From: DASRAP01 sp964503275
GTDB taxonomy: Bacteria > Gemmatimonadota > Gemmatimonadetes > Gemmatimonadales > Gemmatimonadaceae
Length of the DNA: 64,000 nt
Direction of reading: 5' to 3'
Assembly: GCA_964503275.1 (NCBI GenBank)
Contig: CAZCZO010000010.1
Coordinates: 46,571-110,570 of the forward strand
Part shown: positions 48,136-58,337 of the stretch, piece by piece
How the letters are laid out: each line of letters begins with the position of its first letter
How positions within the stretch are numbered: the stretch's first letter is position 1
Position numbers and translations under genes: made by a program
The notes under the pieces: model-generated
What the model was told of the DNA's origin: nothing
Database searches by the model: none
What the model saw: the letters and a program-made list of their open reading frames with translations, nothing else

Positions 48136-51100
48136 GTGACCATCGTTCGACGCACACCGGCTGTGCTGGCAGCCGTGGCCACCATCGCCGTCTCGTGGCT
48201 CGGCTGCACGTCGACGGATCCGGCCGGGGCGATCGCGGTGGACCAGGTCCAGCTCAGCGCGGCGGCGATCGATCTGTTGGTGGGTGAGCAGCAGCAACTG
48301 ACGGCACAGGCCCTCGATGCATCGGGGCGCGTCTTGAGCGACCGCGCCGTGGCATGGAGTTCGCAGGATGTGTCGGTCGCGAGCGTGGGTGCATCCGACG
48401 GCGTGGTCCGCGCACTCAGCGCCGGCAACACCGTCGTCGCCGCGACCGTCGGTGGCGTGGTCGCCTTCGCCACGGTGCGTGTGCGCCGCCCGCCGCAGCG
48501 CCTGACCGTCACCGCCGCTGGCATGGGTACGGGCAACATCACCTCGACACCGTCCGGCATCGCGTGCGTGGCCGCGGCTGGGTCCGCCACCGGCACGTGC
48601 AGCGCGGAGTTCGCGGCCGAACTCATGGTCACGCTCACCGCCGAGCCGAGTGCGGGTGGTCATACGTTCGTGGGCTGGTCGGGCGAGGGCTGCAGTGGGA
48701 CGGCAGCGTGCCAGCTGGTGATGAGTCAGGCCCGCCAGGTGACGGCGACCTTCGCCGCGCCGCAGCCACTCACGGTCGTGGTCGCGGGATCGGGTGAGGG
48801 GAGCGTGACCTCGGTGCCCGCAGGGATCCAGTGTGCGCGGAGCGGTGGCGCGAGTACGGGGATCTGCACGGCCGCGTACGCGGCGGGGAGCACGGTCACG
48901 CTGTCGGCGAGCGCACCGGCGGGGCACACCTTCACGGGATGGAGCGGGGATGGCTGCACGGGGACCGGGGCCTGCGTGGTCACGATGTCGCAGGCGCGCG
49001 GCGTCACGGCGACCTTCGTCGCGCCGGTGACCCTCACGGTCGTCGCCGCGGGTGATGGGGCGGGCACGGTGAGCTCGGCGCCCGCTGGTATCGTGTGTGC
49101 GCGCGCGGATGGGGCGACGACGGGGACATGCGCGGCGACGCTCCCGGTGAATACTCCGGTGACACTGACGGCGGTGGCGGCGGCGGGCAGCGCGTTCGCG
49201 GGTTGGTCGGGTGAGGGGTGTAGCGGCACGTCGACCTGCCAACTGACGCTGAGCCAGGCACAGGCGGTGACGGCGACCTTCGTGCGACTGTCGACCCTGC
49301 AGGTGGCGGTCGCCGGCACGGGGAGTGGGACGGTGACGTCGGCGCCTACCGGCATCGCCTGTACGAGTTCCGGTGGCATGGCGAGCGGATCATGTGCGGC
49401 CTCGTTCGTGGCGTCCACGATGGTGACGCTCACGGCCGTGGCCAGCGCGGGAGGTCACAGCTTCACCGGCTGGTCAGGTGAGGGCTGCACAGGGACCGCA
49501 GCATGCCAGGTGTCGATGAGCCAAGCGCGCCAGGTCACGGCGACGTTCGCAGCTCCGCAGCCGCTGACGGTCGCGGTGCTGGGGTCAGGCAGCGGGAGCG
49601 TGAGCTCGACCCCTGCCGGCATCCAATGCGCTCGCAGTGGCGGTGCGACGACGGGCAGTTGCTCCAGCATCTTCCCGGCAGGCGAGACGGTGACGCTGAC
49701 GGCGACGCCAACTGCGGGTCAGACCTTCGCGGGGTGGAGCGGCGAAGGCTGCTCGGGCACCGGCCAGTGCGTCGTCACGATGAGCCAAGCCCGCAGCGTC
49801 ACGGCGACCTTCGGGGTCCCGGTCACGCTCACGGTCGTCGCGTCCGGCGATGGCAGCGGCACCATCAGTTCCACGCCGCCGGGGCTCGCGTGTGTGCGCG
49901 CTGACGGGGCGAGCACGGGCACTTGTCAGGTGACGCTCGCCGTGGGTACCCTGGTCACGCTCAGCGCCGTCGCGGGGAGCGGCAGCGCCTTCGTGGGATG
50001 GACGGGGGCGTCGTGCAGCGGTACCGGGCCCTGCCAACTCAGCATCGACCAAGCGCAGACCGTGACTGCGAGCTTCGTGCGGCTGCCGCTGTTGACGGTG
50101 GCGCTGAGTGGCGGCGGGAGTGGTGCGGTCACCTCGTCGCCCGCCGGGATCTCGTGCGTCCGGAGCAGCGGGGCCACGAGCGGTCAGTGCAATGCGCCCT
50201 TCGCGCTGGCCTCGACGGTCACGCTGACGGCGGAGGCCGCCGCGAATCATCGCTTCTCGGGGTGGAGCGGCGACTGCAGCGGCGTCGGCCCCTGCGTGGT
50301 GACGATGGCGCAGGCACGCTCGGTGACCGCGACCTTCGAGCCGCCGCGGACCTTGACGGTGGCGACGCAGGGTGACGGCGAGGGCAGCGTGACGTCGGTG
50401 CCCGCTGGGATCGCCTGCACGAGGAGCGAGGGAAGTACGACCGGCACCTGCGCGGCCGACTTCGCGGATGGCAGTGCCGTGGTGCTGACGGCGGTGCCGG
50501 TGTCGGGCCAGGCCTTCGTGGGGTGGAATGACCCGGCGTGTCCGGGATCGGGCCCGTGTTCGATCGAGCTGCGCAGTGCGAAGACGATCACGGCGACGTT
50601 CGCGCGGAACCTCGCCACGGTGCGGATCCAGTTGCGCGGCGATGGGACCGGTCGCGTGGAGTCGCAGCCCAGTGGGCTTGCCTGCGAGATACGCGGTGGC
50701 GCGCAGACGGGCGTCTGTGAGCTGGTCGTGCCTCGCGGAACGACGGTCGAGCTGATCGCCGCGGGCGAGGTCGCGCATGTCTTTGGTGGATTCGAGAGCC
50801 CACGCTGCAGTGGCAGCTCCAGCTGCAGCTTCGTGGTCACCGATCACGAGACCGTCGGCGGTGCGTTCACCGTGCTCCGCGCCACGCTCTCGGTGACGAC
50901 ACAGGGGCCCGGCGGCGGCAGCGTCGTGTCCACGCCGGCCGGGATCGCGTGTACCCGCAGCGGCAACATGCAGTCGGGCAGTTGTGCGATCGATCTCACG
51001 TACTTCGAGACGGTCTCGCTGTCGGCGAGTCCGGCGGCCGGGTCCGCGTTCCTCGGCTGGGGTGGCGCGTGCTCGGGCACGCTGACTTGCGAGGTGACGA

Positions 51101-53328
51101 TCGACGGTGCGGTGGCGGTGACGGCGACCTTCGAGCCGCCCCCGCAGGAACTCGCCGTGGCGGTGACGGGGATCGGTGGCGGCAGTGTGACGTCGACCCC
51201 AGCAGGTATCGCGTGTGCGCGGAGCACCGGTGCACAGACCGGTGACTGCACGGCGCTGTTCCCGTATGGCACGATGGTGACGCTCACCGCCGCCGCGAGC
51301 GGCGCACACGAGTTCGAAGGGTGGAGCGGTGGCGGATGCTCGGGCACGGGATCCTGTCAGGTGTCCATGACCGAGGCGCGTCAGGTGAGCGCGAGTTTCA
51401 CGATCCCGCTCGGCATCGGCTTCGGGCCGGAGCAGTGGGTGGAGATCCCGGCGGGGACGTATGTACGTGGCTCCAATCTCGGAGAAGCGGACAACCGTCC
51501 CGCCCACAGCGTGACGCTGACCCAGCCGTTCCGCATGCTCAAGACGGAAGTGACGTGGGCGCAGTGGCAGCAGGTGGTAAGCAAGATCGATCCGTCGACG
51601 CTGTCGGCCGAGAGTCGTCGACGTGCCCGCGGACTCGTCGACATGGACGCTATCCAGTTCTTCTTCCTTCAGGAGCTGAATCGGATCGATCCGGGCAAGG
51701 GGTATCGCCTGCCCACAGAGGCGGAGTGGGAGTATGCCGCGCGGGCTGGGGCCACGGGTGACGGACCCGCGAATCTCGATGCGGTCGCATGGCATTCCCT
51801 GGGACCCTCGGCTGGCCCGGCGATCGTGGCCAGCAAGGCGCCGAATGCGTGGGGGCTGTACGACATGCTGGGCAACGTGTCGGAGTGGGTGCAGGACTAC
51901 TGGGGCCCGTATCCTCTTGGGCCGGTGACCAATCCTGTTGGCGGGAGTGCACCGGGCTCTCACCCGCTGCGCGGCGGTGCGTACTTCACGGGTGGCGTGA
52001 ACTCGGGCGGGGGGCTCCCGAGCTACATCATTCGCCGACTGATGGGCCAGGAGCAAGACGAGGAGTGGACCGGCTTCCGCATCGTCGCGACTGGGGGCCA
52101 GATGTACACGCTGCGGCTCGCGCTGACGGGCACCGGCAGCGGCCGGGTGACCTCCGCGCAGGGGGAGATCGACTGCATCCTCACCAACGGTGTGCAGAGC
52201 GGTGACTGTGAGCACACGGCGATCGCGGGGACGTCCATCGGACTGTCCCAACAGACGAGTGCGCCGGTGGTGTTCCGCGGGTGGGATGCGGTCGGCTGCA
52301 GTGCGAACGGTTGGTCGGAGGGCGCAGGGACCTGCACCGTCCTGCTCCAGCAGGACCTGACCGTGGGGGCCAAGTTCGACGCGCCGTTCACCATCAGCAT
52401 CGTGGGGACGGGGGATTCCAGAGGGCGGGTGTACTCACTTCCCGAGGGAATCGACTGTACGATCAACGGCAACGCAGACCCGTCTGGGAATTGTTCCGCA
52501 GCGTTCCCCGCCGGGCGGCGGGTCGAACTTAAGGCCGCGTATCTCACACTCGGGGGGCTCACTCACTGGCGCGGATGGTCGAACGGAGGCCCGAGCTGTC
52601 CGACGTACCTCGACGGATTCGAGTACTGTTACGTGTTCCCCGAGCAGGACACGACGATCGGGGCACGCTTTGACGAGGGCACACGCGTGACCCTCACGCA
52701 CCGAAGCGGCAATGGTGACGGGCGAGTACGCACCACGGATGCGCAACTGGACTGCCAGTTCCGAGGCACAGCGTCCAGCAACCGCACGAGTGGGGCGTGT
52801 GATGTCTTGGTGCAACCCCTCGCGTCGGTGACACTGTCGCTGATCCCTGATGCGTCGGCATTCTCAACCATGCGCTGGGCCAACGGAGCGTCCGCCGGCT
52901 GCACCGAGCTTGCACCGTCGTGTACGTTCGCAGCCACAGTGAATACGGCGGGCGTCGAGATCGACTTCTGGCAGGCGTGCACCGAGTACTTGCCGAACGG
53001 CGTCACCCCGGTCTCGTCGGTGCAGTGGTCGATTTCATCCGCTGGACCGTGTACGGTCCTTGCGTGGACAGGCTCACGATTCGAGATCCGACCCGCGCGC
53101 GTGTATGCGGTTTCGGTCGCGACGGCCGGCACCTACCGACTGAAACACACGTCGACCGCTGCGCTCGGCCTGTACGTTCAGCGTGGCGTGTTCCAACGGT
53201 GGTCCCCCCCCACGGCGAGTAGAGAAGTCGAACTCACGCTCCGACCGGGAGTCACTCTCATCTCGTGGTGGCTACCCACCACCGGACCGACATCCGCCAT
53301 CGCGAACTTCAACATCTCGAAGCAGTGA
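48136..53328 (+). CDS. giant lipoprotein of InlB-like repeats with embedded SUMF1 domain
   Basis: A 1,730-residue lipoprotein (leader AVLAAVATIAVSWLGC). A BIG2-like Ig domain comes first (VQLSAAAIDLLVGEQQQLTA). Then 11 tandem repeats of about 85 residues follow, of the form LTVxxxGxGxGxVTS-PAGIxC...TGxC...VTLTA...FxGWSGxGCSG...VTATF, with four Cys each. These resemble divergent InlB B-repeats. Residues about 1094-1320 are a SUMF1/FGE-sulfatase-like domain (RLPTEAEWEYAARAG, LYDMLGNVSEWVQDYWG, EEWTGFRIV), lacking the cysteine pair of true formylglycine-generating enzymes. Three degenerate repeats and a C-terminal beta domain end the protein. GTG 48136 has GGAG upstream. A long surface filament carrying a binding module is the likely role. 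Confidence 0.75.
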   Translation: MTIVRRTPAVLAAVATIAVSWLGCTSTDPAGAIAVDQVQLSAAAIDLLVGEQQQLTAQALDASGRVLSDRAVAWSSQDVSVASVGASDGVVRALSAGNTVVAATVGGVVAFATVRVRRPPQRLTVTAAGMGTGNITSTPSGIACVAAAGSATGTCSAEFAAELMVTLTAEPSAGGHTFVGWSGEGCSGTAACQLVMSQARQVTATFAAPQPLTVVVAGSGEGSVTSVPAGIQCARSGGASTGICTAAYAAGSTVTLSASAPAGHTFTGWSGDGCTGTGACVVTMSQARGVTATFVAPVTLTVVAAGDGAGTVSSAPAGIVCARADGATTGTCAATLPVNTPVTLTAVAAAGSAFAGWSGEGCSGTSTCQLTLSQAQAVTATFVRLSTLQVAVAGTGSGTVTSAPTGIACTSSGGMASGSCAASFVASTMVTLTAVASAGGHSFTGWSGEGCTGTAACQVSMSQARQVTATFAAPQPLTVAVLGSGSGSVSSTPAGIQCARSGGATTGSCSSIFPAGETVTLTATPTAGQTFAGWSGEGCSGTGQCVVTMSQARSVTATFGVPVTLTVVASGDGSGTISSTPPGLACVRADGASTGTCQVTLAVGTLVTLSAVAGSGSAFVGWTGASCSGTGPCQLSIDQAQTVTASFVRLPLLTVALSGGGSGAVTSSPAGISCVRSSGATSGQCNAPFALASTVTLTAEAAANHRFSGWSGDCSGVGPCVVTMAQARSVTATFEPPRTLTVATQGDGEGSVTSVPAGIACTRSEGSTTGTCAADFADGSAVVLTAVPVSGQAFVGWNDPACPGSGPCSIELRSAKTITATFARNLATVRIQLRGDGTGRVESQPSGLACEIRGGAQTGVCELVVPRGTTVELIAAGEVAHVFGGFESPRCSGSSSCSFVVTDHETVGGAFTVLRATLSVTTQGPGGGSVVSTPAGIACTRSGNMQSGSCAIDLTYFETVSLSASPAAGSAFLGWGGACSGTLTCEVTIDGAVAVTATFEPPPQELAVAVTGIGGGSVTSTPAGIACARSTGAQTGDCTALFPYGTMVTLTAAASGAHEFEGWSGGGCSGTGSCQVSMTEARQVSASFTIPLGIGFGPEQWVEIPAGTYVRGSNLGEADNRPAHSVTLTQPFRMLKTEVTWAQWQQVVSKIDPSTLSAESRRRARGLVDMDAIQFFFLQELNRIDPGKGYRLPTEAEWEYAARAGATGDGPANLDAVAWHSLGPSAGPAIVASKAPNAWGLYDMLGNVSEWVQDYWGPYPLGPVTNPVGGSAPGSHPLRGGAYFTGGVNSGGGLPSYIIRRLMGQEQDEEWTGFRIVATGGQMYTLRLALTGTGSGRVTSAQGEIDCILTNGVQSGDCEHTAIAGTSIGLSQQTSAPVVFRGWDAVGCSANGWSEGAGTCTVLLQQDLTVGAKFDAPFTISIVGTGDSRGRVYSLPEGIDCTINGNADPSGNCSAAFPAGRRVELKAAYLTLGGLTHWRGWSNGGPSCPTYLDGFEYCYVFPEQDTTIGARFDEGTRVTLTHRSGNGDGRVRTTDAQLDCQFRGTASSNRTSGACDVLVQPLASVTLSLIPDASAFSTMRWANGASAGCTELAPSCTFAATVNTAGVEIDFWQACTEYLPNGVTPVSSVQWSISSAGPCTVLAWTGSRFEIRPARVYAVSVATAGTYRLKHTSTAALGLYVQRGVFQRWSPPTASREVELTLRPGVTLISWWLPTTGPTSAIANFNISKQ

Positions 53329-53476
53329 ACTCGCGGTCCGCATGACCCGGCCGCGACCACGACCAGCGCGGCCGCGGGCCAGCATTGCGCGTGGTCACCA
53401 TCGCCACTCCTTCGTCACCTGGTAAACTTCACACACACCGACACCGCGCCGCCCACGCTTGCCCACGTCCCCGCGC

Positions 53477-53872
53477 ATGCCCGACTCCTTCCTGCTCTCC
53501 CGTGTGCGACTCGTGCGACGTCTGGCGCTCTGGGGGCCGTGGGCGGTGCTCGCGTTCAGCGCGATCACGCAGCAGGCACCACAGCCCATGACCGACGCGA
53601 CACGCACCGTGCTGTCGGTCGCCCTGTTGATCGCGGGCGCCGTGGCCCTCGTGGCGTGGATCGCAGTCCGGGGCCGAGCACGCTGGTGGCCGTGGGGCGC
53701 CGCGCTGGCGACCACCTTCGCGTTCTGGGCGGCCGTGCTCGGGGCGATGCACGTCGGCCGCGGCGCGCGGCTCGAATGGTTCGTCCTGCCCTACCTCTGG
53801 GTGCTGGCCGTCACGGGCGTGTTGTTCCGTGACGGCCCCACGTCGGTCGACGACGGCGCGGACCGATCCTAG
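53477..53872 (+). CDS. small membrane protein of unknown function
   Basis: A 131-residue protein with four predicted membrane helices (ALWGPWAVLAFSAI, TVLSVALLIAGAVALVAWIAV, WGAALATTFAFWAAVLG, FVLPYLWVLAVTGVLF). No family motif is recognised. ATG 53477 is chosen; an upstream in-frame codon at 53459 adds only six residues. Its last 4 bp overlap the 3' end of the convergent kinase gene. Confidence 0.55.
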   Translation: MPDSFLLSRVRLVRRLALWGPWAVLAFSAITQQAPQPMTDATRTVLSVALLIAGAVALVAWIAVRGRARWWPWGAALATTFAFWAAVLGAMHVGRGARLEWFVLPYLWVLAVTGVLFRDGPTSVDDGADRS

Positions 53873-56800
53873 CGTGCGCGCGGTGCGTCACGCAGCGCCG
53901 CGAGTTCGCGCTGCGCTGAGGTCTTGAGCGCGGCCGCCGAGCCGTCGGCGGTGCGCCACCGCACGAGGAAGGACTCATACGCCGCGATGGCCTTCTGCGT
54001 CTCGCCCACCTGCGCCCACAGCCGCGCTTGATCCACCAGCGAGCGCACCCAGAGCACATAGCCCGGCTCGGCGAGGGACTGCACCGTGAACCGACGCGGG
54101 TCGGCCACCTCGTACATCTGCGCGGCCTGACGCGTGAGGCCCAGTCGCGCCAGCACCTCGGCGCGTGCCACGGTGCGCATGCCGCCATAGGCGAACCGCG
54201 ATCCCGACTTCGCGATGGAGTCGGGGACCGGGAAGGTACTGACGATCTGCCGCGCCACCGTCGAGTCGCCGCGATCGAGTGCCGCGAGCGCGTCGAACTC
54301 GGTGTACGACAGCGCGGGCTGGCCCACCCAGCGCTCCAGCGCCGAGCGGAACACCGTGTCGCGCGTGAGATACGCCGCGAGGTAGATATTGCTCAGCGAG
54401 CCGTAGCGCGCCTGGCCCGCCATCGCGGGATTCATGCCGTCGATCGCGGTGATCGCGCCGCGCATACCAGCAAGCGCACCAGGCGTGACCGGCGCGCCCA
54501 TCGCCAGCTTGAGCACCTCGGCGTTCCACGCGACCAAGCGCTGCATCTCGGGCAGGGCGCGCTCGTTCTCGGTCGCGAAGGACTTCGACACGCGGTCGAG
54601 GGTGGCGAAGTTGCCGGTCGTTGCGGCGGCGGCGAGCATGGAGCCGACCCCTTGGAAGCGCGCGAACATCGGCACGCGCGCCATCACGGCGGGCGTGAGG
54701 CTGTCGAGGGTCTCCTTCAGGAACGTCGCCACACCGGTGTCGGCGGTCGCCAGCAGATGCTTGGCGAGTTCGAATCGCACCGTCGCACGCTGTTCCGGCG
54801 AGCTCGGCCGCGCGCGCCGCAGCACGGCGGCTGCGCTGTCGGGCTGGTTGGCCTGCGCGTAGCTCTGCGCCAATTGCACCAAGGGCTGCGCGGCGCCGGG
54901 GTCAGCCCGCACCCACGCGCGCGAGATCTCCAGGCCGCGGGCTGCCGCCGACTCGGTCATGCGCATCAGCACGTCGGCGCCGCCGAGCGCCGCGACATCT
55001 TGCTGCGACGTGATCAACACCGTCGTGTCGGCATTGATCAGCAACCCTTGGTTGGGCTGCGTGGCCTGGTTGTAGAGCTGGACCAGGTGCGAGTAGGCCA
55101 AATGGAAACTCGAGTCGACCGCGAGCGTCCGATGGAATCCGGTGAGCGCATTGTTGTTGCGCTCCCGCAGCACGGCGAGGTCGGTGTTCGAGCGCCCGTG
55201 GAAGTTGGCGTCGGCCCAGCCATACCAGGCCTCGGCGACCAGCGAGTCCCGGGCGATGAGCGCCGCATACGTCGCCACCGCCTTCTCGAAGTTCGCCATG
55301 CCCTCGGGCGTCGGCACACCCAGGCCGCCGCCAAGTCCGGTCGCGAGATAGTAGTGCCCCTCGACCAGTGCACGCTCGCGTGGGGGGAGCCGATCCGCGA
55401 GCTCGAAGGCCTTCGTCGCCGAGCCGATATAGTCCGGCCCTGTCGCCTCGGCCCAGCCGATCGCCAGCGCCCGCTTGTGATACGCGAGCGCGAAGGAGGA
55501 ATCCTCGGTGATCGCGACGCGGAACGCGGAGTCGGCTTCAGTCAAGCGCCAGCTCTGCAGCAGACGCACGCCTTCGAGATACGCCCGGTACGCCGTGAGA
55601 TTCGACGTCGTGGCCTGCATCAACTCGACCATCGACGCCGGGCCGCCGGCGACGTTCAGCAGCCGGCGCGCGAGCCGGTCGAACACGGGACGTGGATCGT
55701 CCTTCAGCGCGCCGGCCTCCTCGGCCTGCTCCAGCACCTCGCCGCGCCGGGCGTCGTAGAGCTTCGCGATCACGCGCAGTGAGTCGCCGACGGTCTGGAT
55801 CTGCCCCGTGAGCACACGTCCCGCACGGGCGCGCCGCGCGAGGGCCCGCGCATCCTCGATCGACAGCAGCTGCTTGTCGCTGAGGTCCTCGGCGTCGAGC
55901 AGCGCCAGCGTGCGCTCGTAGTCCACGACGCGCAGGTCGGACCACTGCCCGAGCGTGAGCGTGAGCATGTTCACGGCGCCCACGCGCAGCCAAGTGACCG
56001 ACGGGTCGCCGCTCTGGATCTCGAAGGGCGCGACGACATACGAGCTGCCGGCCTCGGCGTCGGCGGACGCATCGCCACCGCGATCGCGGCCCGTAGAGAG
56101 GAACACCGCCAGCAACGCGGTGGCGATGATGACCAGGGCTCCGCCCATCTTGGCGCGCGGCGATCCCGCGACCTTCACGGAGAGGCCGGAGGGCGGCGTG
56201 GGCGCTGTCGCCCCGCCGCTGAGCGCCTCGGCGAAAGCCTCGCCCGTCTGCCAGCGCTGCGCGGGATCCTTGGCCAGCCCGCGCTCGATCGTGCGGATGA
56301 TCGTCGGCGAGAGGTCGGTCGCCACCGTCTCGAGCGGCGTCGGCGTCTCGGTGAGATGCTTCATCATCATGGCCGCGGCCGTCTGCGCCTGCACGGCGGG
56401 CGCGCCGCTGAAGCATTCGTAGGCCACCAGCGCGAGCGCATAGAGGTCGGAGCGGCCGTCGAGCTCGTGATCGCCCGAGGCCTGTTCGGGCGACATATAG
56501 CGCGGCGAGCCGAGGATCATGCCGGTGCCGGTCATGTTGCCGCCGGCCTCGAGCGCGCGCGCGACCCCGAAGTCGGTGAGCATAGCGCGGCCCGTGTGGC
56601 TGTCGAGCAGGATGTTCTCGGGCTTCACGTCGCGGTGGATCAAGCCCTGCGCATGCGCATGATGCAGGGCCAGCGCGATCTCGCGGATGATGCGCACACC
56701 GTCCTCGCGCGGGAGTCGCTGCTCGCGCACCAGCCGCTCCCGCAGCGATTCGCCGGGCACATACTCCATCACGAAGTACAGCAATCCGTCGGACTCGCCC

Positions 56801-57060
56801 GCCGCGAACACCGACACGATGCCCGGGTGCCGCAGCTTGGCGACGGTGCGCGCCTCGAGCAGGAAGCGCTCCCGCAGGGTGGCGTTCGAGGCCACTTCGC
56901 TGTTGATGACCTTCACCGCGACCTCGCGGTCGAGCGTGCGGTCGCGGGCGAGGTACACGGAGCCCATTCCGCCCTGGCCGAGCCGGCGGAGCACATCGTA
57001 TTGGGCCCCGAGGGCGGCGCGGAGCGCGTCGAGCGCGGCGTCAGGCTGAGCGTCGGTCAT
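53869..57060 (-). CDS. transmembrane Ser/Thr protein kinase with TolB-like and TPR sensor half
   Basis: A 1,063-residue PknB-type kinase. Catalytic features at about residues 20-285: LGQGGMGSVYLARD (P-loop), VAVKVI, LIHRDVKPENILLD and LTDFGVARAL, with SPRYMSPEQASG in the activation region. One membrane helix follows (GGALVIIATALLAVFLS, about residue 320). The outer half begins with a TolB-N/FlgO-like segment (YVVAPFEIQSGDPSVTWLRV) and continues with about 600 residues of TPR-like helices. This architecture is abundant in Gemmatimonadota and Acidobacteriota. It may sense envelope or nutrient signals; targets are unknown. It lies 9 bp after the nucleotidyltransferase gene. Confidence 0.85.
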   Translation of the reverse strand: MTDAQPDAALDALRAALGAQYDVLRRLGQGGMGSVYLARDRTLDREVAVKVINSEVASNATLRERFLLEARTVAKLRHPGIVSVFAAGESDGLLYFVMEYVPGESLRERLVREQRLPREDGVRIIREIALALHHAHAQGLIHRDVKPENILLDSHTGRAMLTDFGVARALEAGGNMTGTGMILGSPRYMSPEQASGDHELDGRSDLYALALVAYECFSGAPAVQAQTAAAMMMKHLTETPTPLETVATDLSPTIIRTIERGLAKDPAQRWQTGEAFAEALSGGATAPTPPSGLSVKVAGSPRAKMGGALVIIATALLAVFLSTGRDRGGDASADAEAGSSYVVAPFEIQSGDPSVTWLRVGAVNMLTLTLGQWSDLRVVDYERTLALLDAEDLSDKQLLSIEDARALARRARAGRVLTGQIQTVGDSLRVIAKLYDARRGEVLEQAEEAGALKDDPRPVFDRLARRLLNVAGGPASMVELMQATTSNLTAYRAYLEGVRLLQSWRLTEADSAFRVAITEDSSFALAYHKRALAIGWAEATGPDYIGSATKAFELADRLPPRERALVEGHYYLATGLGGGLGVPTPEGMANFEKAVATYAALIARDSLVAEAWYGWADANFHGRSNTDLAVLRERNNNALTGFHRTLAVDSSFHLAYSHLVQLYNQATQPNQGLLINADTTVLITSQQDVAALGGADVLMRMTESAAARGLEISRAWVRADPGAAQPLVQLAQSYAQANQPDSAAAVLRRARPSSPEQRATVRFELAKHLLATADTGVATFLKETLDSLTPAVMARVPMFARFQGVGSMLAAAATTGNFATLDRVSKSFATENERALPEMQRLVAWNAEVLKLAMGAPVTPGALAGMRGAITAIDGMNPAMAGQARYGSLSNIYLAAYLTRDTVFRSALERWVGQPALSYTEFDALAALDRGDSTVARQIVSTFPVPDSIAKSGSRFAYGGMRTVARAEVLARLGLTRQAAQMYEVADPRRFTVQSLAEPGYVLWVRSLVDQARLWAQVGETQKAIAAYESFLVRWRTADGSAAALKTSAQRELAALRDAPRAR

Positions 57061-57069
57061 GGAGGGAAG

Positions 57070-57795
57070 TTACGTGTGCGGCGGATGCGGTGCGCCCCCC
57101 GCGGCGATGATCCCATCGATCCGGTCGAGCGTGCGCGTAATGAGTCCAGGGATCCGGTCGGCGTCCGGCAAGGCGCCGCGGATCGCGTAGACGAAGTCGG
57201 TATCGCCTCTGAGGTCCTGGAGGGTGGCTGTGATCCACCGCCGAAGCTCGATTGACTCACCGCCCAGTTCCTGCGCGAGTTCCCGCCGGCCAGCGATCAG
57301 CGCGATGACGTCCTCCATGTCATGGCTACCCAGCAGGTCAGCGGCCGATCGATCGAGATGTGCGGCCAGCTTCGTCGCGAGGAACACCGGCGCGGTGGGG
57401 TGGAGCAGCCTCGTGTCGTCCGCGAGCGGGAATTCGGTCGTCCGTGTGATCGCGAGTGGGTACCAGCGGTTGCTGAAGCCGAGGACCACTGGGGATACCG
57501 GCATCAGGTCGAGGATGCGTCCTGCCGGGCTCAACCAGCGGCAGATCGGAGCGTCAGGTCGCTGGTCCGGTCGAAAGCCTCGGCGGGTGAGTTGCTGCTC
57601 GAGTGCGTGGAATCGGCTTCGTGAGTCCACATCGACGATGGCGGCGACGTCGATCGTGGGTCGGAGTCGCACGGCGGCCGGGTCGGTGATGAGCAGCGGC
57701 GTGATCTGTCCACCGACGAAGACCAGGCCATCAGCGATGACGTCGAGCTCTGCGATCATCCCGGCAAGCAAGTTCCAGGGTGATTCTTGTCTCAT
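57070..57795 (-). CDS. AbiEii-like nucleotidyltransferase (putative toxin)
   Basis: A 241-residue protein. DGLVFVGGQITPLLITDP is followed by LRPTIDVAAIVDV, the GG...D.D pattern of nucleotidyltransferase toxins, and PVFLATKLAAHLDR and DMEDVIALIAGRREL fit the later helices of AbiEii/DUF6036 proteins. The second motif Asp is replaced by Ala in DVAAIV, with Asp three residues on, so activity is uncertain. It overlaps the winged-helix gene as ATGA, making a two-gene unit like the pair at 31779-32798 but with a different partner. Confidence 0.6.
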   Translation of the reverse strand: MRQESPWNLLAGMIAELDVIADGLVFVGGQITPLLITDPAAVRLRPTIDVAAIVDVDSRSRFHALEQQLTRRGFRPDQRPDAPICRWLSPAGRILDLMPVSPVVLGFSNRWYPLAITRTTEFPLADDTRLLHPTAPVFLATKLAAHLDRSAADLLGSHDMEDVIALIAGRRELAQELGGESIELRRWITATLQDLRGDTDFVYAIRGALPDADRIPGLITRTLDRIDGIIAAGGAPHPPHT

Positions 57796-58310
57796 GGCTC
57801 GCTGACCGCGCTCTCCAAGAGCGTCGACAATCGGCTGGCCGCGATGCTGCGCTCTCGCGCACGCCCAACGCGTACGGCGTCAACGAGGGCGAGCCGGTGG
57901 TACAACGGGGGGTTGTCGATCGCGAGCCTTGGCGCCGCGGGAATCATCGGCTCCAGCGCCGCTCCTCGCATCTCGCCGTCGGCGTATGGCCACACGATCG
58001 GGTCGCTCTCGGCCACATAGCCCTGCAGCAGCGGAGCGGAATGCGCGGTCGGGATGCCACGTGATTCCGCTCCCAGCGTCCCGGGAAAGACGTATGGGAC
58101 CGTGACCACGAGGAACTCCGTGCTGGCGGCCCGGTTGGGGACGGCGTGCGGATCCGCCGAAAGCAGTCTCGCGGTGACGAGCCGCCGTGCCGACTTGTGT
58201 GCCTCACCGACGCTGAGCCCGACCGCGTCTGCGAGCTGTCGGTACCCCGTGGCGGGCGTGAGGAACTTCTGAAGGAGGACAGCGACGTCCTGCGGCTTGA
58301 GCGTGATCAT
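57792..58310 (-). CDS. helix-turn-helix partner (putative antitoxin/regulator)
   Basis: A 172-residue protein with an N-terminal winged-helix-like domain (LQKFLTPATGYRQLADAVGL, then SVGEAHKSARRLVTARLL) and a C-terminal region of unknown fold (FLVVTVPYVFPGTLGAESRG). Start ATG 58310 is preferred to one seven codons upstream. It overlaps the nucleotidyltransferase gene by 4 bp and has two identical-type palindromes upstream, consistent with an autoregulated antitoxin. Confidence 0.6.
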   Translation of the reverse strand: MITLKPQDVAVLLQKFLTPATGYRQLADAVGLSVGEAHKSARRLVTARLLSADPHAVPNRAASTEFLVVTVPYVFPGTLGAESRGIPTAHSAPLLQGYVAESDPIVWPYADGEMRGAALEPMIPAAPRLAIDNPPLYHRLALVDAVRVGRARERSIAASRLSTLLESAVSEP

Positions 58311-58337
58311 CGGTCGCGAGACAGGCAGCACGTTTCG

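Noticed and set aside
49585..52251. An 888-codon frame antisense to the giant lipoprotein
   Set aside because: The plus-strand frame has clear repeated domains and a SUMF1 fold; the antisense product is Arg/His-rich noise.
53347..53378. Possible terminator after the giant lipoprotein gene
   Set aside because: Only a 7-bp GGCCGCG/CGCGGCC stem in very GC-rich DNA; too weak to call.
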